A DNA stretch of 64,000 nt, from the NCBI RefSeq assembly GCF_001870435.1, contig NZ_MDDR01000015.1, positions 1 through 64,000 of the forward strand. The letters are read 5' to 3'. Of this stretch, positions 57,507 through 64,000 are shown one piece after another. The stretch's first letter is position 1. Every line of letters begins with the position of its first letter. The notes below the pieces were generated by a model that was not told the DNA's origin, searched no databases, and saw only the letters and a program-made list of their open reading frames with translations. Origin of the DNA: Pseudomonas costantinii (GTDB lineage Bacteria > Pseudomonadota > Gammaproteobacteria > Pseudomonadales > Pseudomonadaceae). Both the position numbers and the translations under genes were made by a program.

Positions 57507-59325
57507 TTTGAAGAACGACCCCCAAAGCGCCATCGATGCCCACGGCATCATTGGCGACATGCGCAGTGCGGCGCTGGTCAATGACAAGGGCAGCATCGAC
57601 TTTTTCTGCTGGCCGGAATTCGACAGCCCGTCGATCTTTTGCGCCTTGTTGGACACACCCCAGGCGGGTGTTTTCCAGCTCACCCCCGACCTGCCCAACG
57701 CCCGCCGCGAGCAAATCTACCTGCCCGACACCAACGTGCTGCAAACCCGCTGGCTCAGTGATGAGGCTGTGGTGGAAATCACTGACTTGCTGGTGATCAG
57801 TGAGGAAGTCGACGACCTGCCGCTGCTGATTCGTCGTGTACGCGTGGTCAGCGGCAAGGCGACGATCCACCTGCGCTGCGCCGTACGCCATGACTATGCA
57901 CGCACGCCAACCCACGCCAGCAATGTGGATGGCAAGGTGCATTTCACCGCCGACGGCCAGCCCGGCCTGTGCCTGGCGAGCAGCCAACCATTGCAAATCG
58001 AAGACGATGCCGCCGTCAGCACGTTCACCCTGACTCAGGAAGAAGGCGCCGAATTTGTCCTCGGCAGTGAGGATGACGAGCGCGTCGATAGCAGCTGCAC
58101 CGACCTCCCTCTGGCGTACACATTGAAGTTCTGGCGCGGCTGGATCGCACAGTCCAACTACCGCGGGCGCTGGCGTGAAATGGTCAACCGCTCGGCCCTG
58201 ACTCTCAAGCTTCTGACCTCACGCAAACACGGCGCAATCATCGCCGCCGCGACCTTCGGCCTGCCGGAAACACCCGGTGGCGAACGCAATTGGGATTACC
58301 GCTACACTTGGATCCGCGATGCGTCGTTCACCGTCTACGCGTTCATGCGCCTGGGGTTTGTCGAAGAAGCCAACGCCTATATGCGCTGGCTCAAAGGTCG
58401 GGTCAGTGACTGCAGTGGCAAGCCGACCAAAATCAATATCCTCTACGGCATCGACGGCCGTCAGGAGTTGCCGGAAACCGAGCTGGGCCACTTCAGCGGC
58501 CACGGCGGCGCCAAGCCGGTGCGCATCGGCAATGAAGCCTTCGACCAGATCCAGTTGGATATTTATGGCGAGCTGATGGACGCGGTGTATCTGGTCAACA
58601 AATACGGCGAAGCCATCTCCCACGAGGGCTGGAAACACACGGTGGAAGTGGCCGACCAAGTCTGCGAAATCTGGAACCGCAAGGATGTAGGCATCTGGGA
58701 AATGCGCGGCGAGCAACATCACTTTTTGCATTCTCGACTGATGTGTTGGGTAGCATTGGACCGCGCAATTCGCCTGGCCTCCAAGCGTTCGTTGCCCGCC
58801 CCGTTTGCGCGCTGGGACCAGACACGCCAAGCGATCTACGCCGATATCTGGAGCAACTTCTGGAATGAAGAACGCGGGCACTTTGTGCAGCACATCGGCA
58901 GCACCGCACTCGATGGCTCAATGTTGTTGATGCCGCTGGTGCGCTTCGTCGCCGCCACCGACCCACGCTGGCTGTCGACGCTGGAAGCCATCCAAAAAAG
59001 CTTGGTGCGCGACGGCATGGTCTACCGCTACCGTAACGACGACAGCCAGATCGACGGCCTGCAAGGCACCGAAGGCGCGTTTGCCGCGTGCTCGTTCTGG
59101 TACGTCGAATGCCTGGCGCGTGCCGGGCAAGTGGAGAAAGCCCACCTGGAATTCGAACAATTACTGCGCTACGCCAACCCACTGGGCTTGTACGCCGAGG
59201 AGTTCGACAGCCAGGCACGGCACCTGGGCAATACGCCGCAGGCATTGAGCCATCTGGCGTTGATCAGCGCAGCAACGTTTCTGGATCGTAAGCTCAGCGG
59301 CGAGAAGACCGTCTGGCAACCCTGA
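57499..59325 (+). CDS. Glycoside hydrolase family 15 protein (glucoamylase/trehalase-like)
   Basis: The 608-residue protein has an N-terminal beta-sandwich (AIDAHGIIGDMRSAAL, GSIDFFCWPEFDSPSIF) and an (alpha/alpha)6 catalytic domain (NWDYRYTWIRDASFTVYAF, RNEE-like GTEGAFAACSFWYVECLARAG). Members hydrolyse alpha-glucosides such as trehalose or glucooligosaccharides. No signal peptide is seen, so it is cytoplasmic. ATG at 57499 or GTG at 57493; the ATG overlaps the SDR remnant stop. Confidence 0.92.
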   Translation: MVDLKNDPQSAIDAHGIIGDMRSAALVNDKGSIDFFCWPEFDSPSIFCALLDTPQAGVFQLTPDLPNARREQIYLPDTNVLQTRWLSDEAVVEITDLLVISEEVDDLPLLIRRVRVVSGKATIHLRCAVRHDYARTPTHASNVDGKVHFTADGQPGLCLASSQPLQIEDDAAVSTFTLTQEEGAEFVLGSEDDERVDSSCTDLPLAYTLKFWRGWIAQSNYRGRWREMVNRSALTLKLLTSRKHGAIIAAATFGLPETPGGERNWDYRYTWIRDASFTVYAFMRLGFVEEANAYMRWLKGRVSDCSGKPTKINILYGIDGRQELPETELGHFSGHGGAKPVRIGNEAFDQIQLDIYGELMDAVYLVNKYGEAISHEGWKHTVEVADQVCEIWNRKDVGIWEMRGEQHHFLHSRLMCWVALDRAIRLASKRSLPAPFARWDQTRQAIYADIWSNFWNEERGHFVQHIGSTALDGSMLLMPLVRFVAATDPRWLSTLEAIQKSLVRDGMVYRYRNDDSQIDGLQGTEGAFAACSFWYVECLARAGQVEKAHLEFEQLLRYANPLGLYAEEFDSQARHLGNTPQALSHLALISAATFLDRKLSGEKTVWQP

Positions 59326-59389
59326 ACACATCCCCTCATGGGTTTGAGCTAGAGTTCCAGCCACTTTGACCCGCCGATAAGCGACCATC

Positions 59390-60316
59390 ATGACCACAAC
59401 CGCCCCGCTGCTGTATGTCCGCACGCCCATGCTCGATGTGGCGTATGAAGCCCACGGCCCCGCAGACGGTGAGCCGGTGATCCTGCTGCATGGTTTTCCC
59501 TATGACCCTCGCGGCTATGACGAAATCGCCCCCGCTCTTGCCGGGCGCGGCTACCGGGTATTAGTGCCGTACCTGCGCGGTTATGGCCCGACGCGGTTTA
59601 TCAACGACCGCGTCATGCGTTCCGGCCAACAGGCGGCGCTGGCCAAGGACTTGCTGGATTTCATGGATGCCTTGTCTATCGCACAAGCCACGCTTGCGGG
59701 TTATGACTGGGGTGGTCGGGCCGCGTGTATTGTCGCCGCACTGTGGCCGGAGCGTGTGCGGGGGTTGGTGACCGGGGATGGCTACAACATCCAGGACATC
59801 GCCCACTCACTCAAACCTCTGGCACCGGAGACGGAACATCGGTTGTGGTATCAGTTTTACTTTCACACCCAGCGTGGTGTGGACGGTTTGACCGCCAATC
59901 GCCGCGAGTTCTGCGCGTTGTTGTGGCGGCTATGGTCACCAACCTGGGCCGAGGGGCCGGGCCTCTACGGCAAGACCGCGCCATCGTTTGATAACCCGGA
60001 TTTTGTCGAGGTGGTGATTCACTCTTATCGCCATCGTTTCATGTACGCACCCGGCGATCCGGCGCTGGAGTCCATTGAGCAGGCCCTGGTGCTGCAACCA
60101 CCGATTTCGGTGCCGAGCATTTCGTTGTGCGGCGCCGATGATGGCGTGGGCCCAGCGCCGGCCGAGGATGAGGATGTGGATCACTTCAGCGGTTTTTATC
60201 GGCGGCAGGTGTTGCCTGGCGTTGGCCACAATATTCCCCAGGAAGCGCCGCAAGCCACCCTTGAAGCGCTATTGGAGTTGCTCGCTCAAACCGCCGGCGA
60301 GAACCGTTCACGGTAA
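59390..60316 (+). CDS. Alpha/beta hydrolase with aspartate nucleophile
   Basis: The 308-residue enzyme has HGFP (oxyanion loop), the nucleophile elbow GYDWGG with D106, and a catalytic His in GVGHNIP. An Asp nucleophile with WGG places it with haloalkane dehalogenases and epoxide hydrolases. The 3' end overlaps the convergent regulator gene by 31 bases. Substrate unknown. Confidence 0.86.
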   Translation: MTTTAPLLYVRTPMLDVAYEAHGPADGEPVILLHGFPYDPRGYDEIAPALAGRGYRVLVPYLRGYGPTRFINDRVMRSGQQAALAKDLLDFMDALSIAQATLAGYDWGGRAACIVAALWPERVRGLVTGDGYNIQDIAHSLKPLAPETEHRLWYQFYFHTQRGVDGLTANRREFCALLWRLWSPTWAEGPGLYGKTAPSFDNPDFVEVVIHSYRHRFMYAPGDPALESIEQALVLQPPISVPSISLCGADDGVGPAPAEDEDVDHFSGFYRRQVLPGVGHNIPQEAPQATLEALLELLAQTAGENRSR

Positions 60317-61254
60317 GCCTGCGGCGTCACCGACAAGGCGCGTAAAAAGCTGCGACGCAGGGTTTCTTCACAACCAAAACCGCACTGCGCAGCGATGCGT
60401 TTGATCGACGCCGTGCTGTCCGCCAGTTGCTGGCGCGCGGTCTCGACGCGGATCAACTCGACCGCGCGCGCTGGGGTCTGGCCGGTTTCGGCGCGATAGT
60501 GCCGTACGAAGCTGCGTTCGCTCATGCCAACCTGAGCGGCCAGGGTCGGGATATTGAGGTCGAGGGTCAGGTTTTCCGCCATCCAGGCATGCAAATCGGC
60601 AAAGCGGTTGTCGCCCTTTTGCAGGGACAGCGCCACGCTGAATTGCGATTGACCGCCCGGACGCTTGAGAAACACCACCAAATGCCGCGCCACTTCCAGG
60701 GCGACGGCGCGGCCCAGGTCTTCTTCCACCAGCGCCAAACAGAGGTCGATGCCCGCCGTCACACCGGCGGAGGTCCACACCGCGCCTTGCTGGATGAAGA
60801 TCGGGTTGGACTCCACCGTCAGCGTGGGAAATTTGCGCGCCAATTCTTCGCAGCGAGTCCAGTGGGTGACCACCCGGCAGCCGTCGAGCAAACCACTGGC
60901 CGCCAGCAGGAAAGCGCCGGTGCACACCGAGGTCATGCGCCGGGTGTGCCGGGATTTTTCGCGCACCCAGTCCACCAGCGCCGGGTCTTCGGCGGCGCCA
61001 TATACCCCCCAGCCGCCGGCGATCACCAGCGTGTCGCACGGCGTGTCGACGTCGGGCAATGGCTCGGCCACCAGTGCCAGGCCGGCAGAGGTCATCACCG
61101 GTTCGGTCTGGGCAGCGATCACCGAGACGGCGTAGGGCAACGGTAAACCGCGCTGGCGGGCCAGGTCATTCGTTGAGGCGAACACCTGCAACGGCCCGGT
61201 CACGTCGAGCACCTGTGCATTGTCAAAAGCGAGTACGTGGATAATTCGAGGCAT
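60286..61254 (-). CDS. GlxA-type transcriptional regulator (DJ-1/PfpI domain plus AraC helix-turn-helix)
   Basis: The 322-residue protein has an N-terminal DJ-1/PfpI-like domain (IIHVLAFDNAQVLDVTGPL, TSVCTGAFLLAASGLL) that resembles the neighbouring isonitrile hydratase, and a C-terminal AraC-type DNA-binding domain (LAAQVGMSERSFVRHYRAETGQTPARAVE). ATG at 61254 replaces an earlier in-frame start at 61293. It is divergent from the hydratase gene and is its likely regulator. Confidence 0.9.
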   Translation of the reverse strand: MPRIIHVLAFDNAQVLDVTGPLQVFASTNDLARQRGLPLPYAVSVIAAQTEPVMTSAGLALVAEPLPDVDTPCDTLVIAGGWGVYGAAEDPALVDWVREKSRHTRRMTSVCTGAFLLAASGLLDGCRVVTHWTRCEELARKFPTLTVESNPIFIQQGAVWTSAGVTAGIDLCLALVEEDLGRAVALEVARHLVVFLKRPGGQSQFSVALSLQKGDNRFADLHAWMAENLTLDLNIPTLAAQVGMSERSFVRHYRAETGQTPARAVELIRVETARQQLADSTASIKRIAAQCGFGCEETLRRSFLRALSVTPQAYRERFSPAV

Positions 61255-61344
61255 GATTGGCGTGATGTGTGGGCTAAATGGCGTATGCGCCAAAGCCTAG
61301 GCCTCTAGAGTGAAGCCGTCCACCCCTTTATCGGAGCGTCATTC

Positions 61345-62025
61345 ATGACCTTGCAGATCGGTTTTTTGTTGTTCCCCGGCATCCAGCAACTGGACCTCAC
61401 AGGCCCCTATGACGTGCTCGGTTCACTGCCGGATGTGAAACTGCACCTGGTGTGGAAAGACCTGGAGCCAGTCACTTCCAGCACCGGTCTTGTGTTCACG
61501 CCAACCATGACCTATGCCGACTGCCCGAATCTGGATGTGATCTGCGTACCGGGCGGCGCAGGCGTCGGCGCGCTGATGGAAGACCCGCAAACCCTCGACT
61601 TCCTCAAGGTCCAGGCAACTACCGCGCGCTACGTAACCTCAGTGTGTACCGGTTCGCTGGTGCTCGGTGCGGCGGGTTTGCTGCGTGGCCGTAAAGCGAC
61701 GACTCACTGGGCCTACCACGACCTGCTCGCCCCACTCGGCGCGATCCCGGTACAGGCGCGCGTGGTACGTGACGGCAACCTGTTCACAGGGGGCGGCATC
61801 ACCGCCGGGATCGACTTTGCCCTGACCCTCGCGGCTGAGTTGTATAGCGAGGCCGCCGCGCAACTGGTGCAGTTGCAGATTGAATACGCCCCGGCGCCAC
61901 CGTTCGATTCAGGCAGCCCGGATACCGCGCCCAAGCACGTGTTGGAGGAAGCCAACAAACGCACGACGGAGTCGCGCCGAGTACGTGGTGAGATCGTGGC
62001 CCGGGCAGCCGCGCGGTTGGGCTGA
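61345..62025 (+). CDS. inhA: Isonitrile hydratase (DJ-1/PfpI family)
   Basis: The 226-residue enzyme has the DJ-1/PfpI fold with the nucleophile C101 in VTSVCTGSLVLGAAGLL and the acid-region D16 in FPGIQQLDLTGPYDV. InhA of P. putida, which hydrates isonitriles to N-substituted formamides, has the same length and active-site cysteine. The substrate here is inferred from family. Confidence 0.9.
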   Translation: MTLQIGFLLFPGIQQLDLTGPYDVLGSLPDVKLHLVWKDLEPVTSSTGLVFTPTMTYADCPNLDVICVPGGAGVGALMEDPQTLDFLKVQATTARYVTSVCTGSLVLGAAGLLRGRKATTHWAYHDLLAPLGAIPVQARVVRDGNLFTGGGITAGIDFALTLAAELYSEAAAQLVQLQIEYAPAPPFDSGSPDTAPKHVLEEANKRTTESRRVRGEIVARAAARLG

Positions 62026-62034
62026 AGCGCCTCT

Positions 62035-62664
62035 TCAGGCTGGGCGAGACATCAGTGCCAGACGTGCGGCCAGCAACATCAATACCGTCGCCAGGCCCCA
62101 TTTCTGAAGCCTGGCGCTCTGGGAGCGCCCGGCGAAGAACCGGCTGAGCGTGCCGCCAAAAATCCCCAGTAACGCATGAAACACACCCGCAATCAGGGTC
62201 AGGACGCCGCCCAATATCAGCAGTTGCAGCGTGATGGACCCGGCCTCGGGCCTGACGAACTGCGGCAAGAACACCATAAAAAACAGCAACGCCTTGGGGT
62301 TGAGCAAACTGTTGAGCATGGCCTGAAGAAACACTCGGCTCAGACGCTCTCGCTTAACCTGAGCAGCATCCAGGCCAGGGCTCTTTTGCAGGGTCTTGAA
62401 CACCAGCCACAGCAGGTAAATCACTCCCGCGTAGCGGATCAGGTCGAAGGATGGCGGCCAACCGGCAACCAACGCCGTCACCCCAGTGGCCGTCAATGCG
62501 GTCAGCAGCAGGTCTGCCACGCAGATTCCCAGGCTTGAGGCCACGCCACCGCGCCAGCCATAACTCACGCCATGGCTGATAACGAAGGCCATGTTCGGTC
62601 CTGGCGATAACAGCAACAACAAAACAGCACCTGAAAAAACCAACAGGGTTGCAAGGTCGATCAT
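62035..62664 (-). CDS. LysE-family translocator (amino acid exporter)
   Basis: The 209-residue protein has about six membrane helices and the LysE/RhtB motif LLLLSPGPNMAFVISHG at the start, then NPKALLFFMVFLPQFV. It exports amino acids or analogues. ATG at 62664; an upstream start at 62709 would add 15 residues. It converges with inhA with a nine-base gap. Confidence 0.92.
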   Translation of the reverse strand: MIDLATLLVFSGAVLLLLLSPGPNMAFVISHGVSYGWRGGVASSLGICVADLLLTALTATGVTALVAGWPPSFDLIRYAGVIYLLWLVFKTLQKSPGLDAAQVKRERLSRVFLQAMLNSLLNPKALLFFMVFLPQFVRPEAGSITLQLLILGGVLTLIAGVFHALLGIFGGTLSRFFAGRSQSARLQKWGLATVLMLLAARLALMSRPA

Positions 62665-63151
62665 GCTCAAACCATCCACCGGGGAAAACCGGCAGGTTAA
62701 TCGGCCCACCTAAGGCAAACAAAAAATTGTGCTGGATACATTCCTCACAAGTGAAGGTACTTGGTGCGCCCTGCCGCCCTCCTTGCCCGTCTTACAACTC
62801 ACTTTGAAAAAGGTTCCCCGTCAAACAGGAAAAATCTCACATTTGTTCCTACACTCAAAATCACCCCCCCCTGACCGAGTTTTTGAACAAGGAGCGTCAA
62901 CAAAATGTCGACAAATGGACCAGTTAGCGCGTATAACATAAAAAATCCGCACCATCGTCAATTCATTGACTAATAAAGTATAAGAAACACCCCTTTGGCC
63001 GCCACCCCGCACATTTCCTTCATTTGGATAGATAGATTGTCACATTCTGCCCAGAGTAGCTGTCGTTCGACTTGCCATTTGATAAGCAGTCCGCTGCCTT
63101 ATTGATCAGACCGCCGAACAGAGTGCCTGGAGTGCAGTGAGGGATGTTTTT
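62665..63151. other. Long AT-richer intergenic region before the exopolysaccharide gene
   Basis: This 487-base gap has low GC between about 62,720 and 62,990. It must hold the promoters of the LysE gene and of the exopolysaccharide operon. A GG-N10-GC pair at 62997-63010 is weakly like a sigma-54 site. No gene is seen. Confidence 0.5.
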
Positions 63152-64000
63152 ATGCAAGAAAAGTCGTCAGTCGACAGCCTGTTTCTGACCCGCGCCGGTT
63201 TTGTCGAGTTCTTCGTTGTTTTTGTCAAGCTGATCCATGGCCTGACGGCCATCCTGCCTCCGCTGGCCCTGATATTGTTCATCGACCCGATAGACCCTCA
63301 ACTGCGCCCGCATTTCCTGGGCCTCCTGCTGTTTTTCGCACTCCTCGTCATTATTCTGTTCCATGCCCTGGGGGTGTATTCCGAGGAGCTGTTCAGCAAT
63401 CGCCTGCGCTTTCGAGTCATGTTGGTGGCATGGACGTCGGCGTTCTGCATCCTGCTGTTCATGTATCAGATATTGCTGCTGTTCCCACAGTTGAGCCCGC
63501 GCAACCTGGCGTTCTGGTTCACCACCAGCCTGGTACTGTTCGGCATCGAGCGCATCCTGATGCTGCGCCTGTTTCGCAACTTGATGAAGAACGGCAAATA
63601 CCTGCAACGCACGGTGATTCTTGGCTTTACCGATACCGCCGTGCACGTTGCCGAACACCTTTCGCGCAATAGTGACATCCGCTCCGGCCTGATCGGTTTT
63701 ATCGACGATCGCACTGAGCGTATCCCCAAGGAGCTGAGTAACCTGCCCCTGCTGGGCAACACCCGCGACCTGGAAAAACTGATCCGCTCCGAGCAGGTCA
63801 ACCAGGTGATGATCACCCTGCCTTGGGCCGCCGAGCAACGCATTCATGGACTGGTCAATCGCCTGCGCCAGATGTCGGTGAACGTGATGCTGGTACCCGA
63901 CATGGCCGCCCTGCGCTATGGCCACAGCCGCATCACCGACGTGGGCGGCATTCTGATGTTCAACACCTCGCAGTTGCCGCTGCGTGGCTGGTCGCCGTTC
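63152..64000 (+). CDS. Undecaprenyl-phosphate glucose phosphotransferase, 3'-truncated by the window edge
   Basis: The ATG at 63152 follows GAGGG and the frame stays open to the last base. The 283 visible residues have four to five membrane helices (FFVVFVKLIHGLTAILPPLALILF, FLGLLLFFALLVIILFHALGV, AWTSAFCILLFMYQILLLF), then a soluble CoA-binding-like domain (VILGFTDTAVHVAEHL, GLIGFIDDRTERIP). This is the WcaJ/PssE-type enzyme that starts exopolysaccharide repeat synthesis by moving glucose-1-phosphate to undecaprenyl phosphate. The catalytic sugar-transferase domain lies beyond the window. Confidence 0.88.
   Translation, partial: MQEKSSVDSLFLTRAGFVEFFVVFVKLIHGLTAILPPLALILFIDPIDPQLRPHFLGLLLFFALLVIILFHALGVYSEELFSNRLRFRVMLVAWTSAFCILLFMYQILLLFPQLSPRNLAFWFTTSLVLFGIERILMLRLFRNLMKNGKYLQRTVILGFTDTAVHVAEHLSRNSDIRSGLIGFIDDRTERIPKELSNLPLLGNTRDLEKLIRSEQVNQVMITLPWAAEQRIHGLVNRLRQMSVNVMLVPDMAALRYGHSRITDVGGILMFNTSQLPLRGWSPF

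Noticed and set aside
62997..63010. GG-N10-GC pair resembling a sigma-54 promoter before the exopolysaccharide gene.
   Set aside because: Only the invariant GG and GC and a TTGGC stretch fit; the other consensus positions do not, so it could be chance.

Overview
The window looks like chromosomal DNA from a fluorescent-group Pseudomonas. GC is high, the gene neighbourhoods are typical of pseudomonads (tlpQ beside a bqsSR/carSR-type locus, sstT, trhP, selD-mnmH, FecI/FecR/TonB receptor) and REP-type palindromes sit between genes. I see no rRNA, tRNA, CRISPR array, phage or insertion sequence.

Layout. 1-2 kb: the 3' end of an Rhs polymorphic toxin with its small immunity gene. 2-13.8 kb: housekeeping and transport genes (zinc-type hemB, a PhzF-family and a GST gene, histidine phosphatase, YraQ-like permease, selD-mnmH, TerC-family protein, nhaR, MFS, sstT). 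13.9-17.2 kb: one giant gene of unknown function. 17.2-22.1 kb: DUF1993, YceH, an AroE-like dehydrogenase, three small unknown proteins and trhP. 22.1-27.9 kb: a same-strand group of transporter, chemoreceptor, two tandem RraA-family aldolases and an aminotransferase, the last three with overlapping ends. 28-33 kb: a TlpQ-like chemoreceptor and a four-gene PepSY-PepSY-regulator-kinase operon with a candidate BqsR box. 33-39.3 kb: patatin-like protein, queD, Nudix, and codB-pucR-codA. 39.3-45.1 kb: a type VI secretion vgrG operon (VgrG, DUF4123 adaptor, lipoprotein, class 3 lipase). 45.4-47.9 kb: a DapF-like protein lacking both catalytic cysteines, and an MFS transporter. 47.9-50.6 kb: three consecutive transcription units, each headed by a sequence matching the HrpL 'hrp box', coding for HrpK-like and unknown type III secretion substrates; one of them is broken by a single-base frameshift. 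50.7-54.7 kb: TonB receptor, FecR and FecI. 54.8-62.7 kb: membrane protein, hydrolases, regulators, a deleted SDR gene fused to the start of a GH15 gene, isonitrile hydratase and a LysE exporter. 63.1 kb to the end: the start of an exopolysaccharide initiating glycosyltransferase, cut by the window edge.

The strongest new observation is the 48-50.6 kb set: an orphan, apparently HrpL-dependent type III substrate cluster with no secretion apparatus nearby. The two HrpK-like genes share alternating A/B modules with an EF-hand-like DG motif. Second are the transporter-chemoreceptor-aldolase-aminotransferase group, which reads like an uncharacterised catabolic pathway for a hydroxylated amino acid, and the DapF-like protein with two Cys-to-Ser changes.
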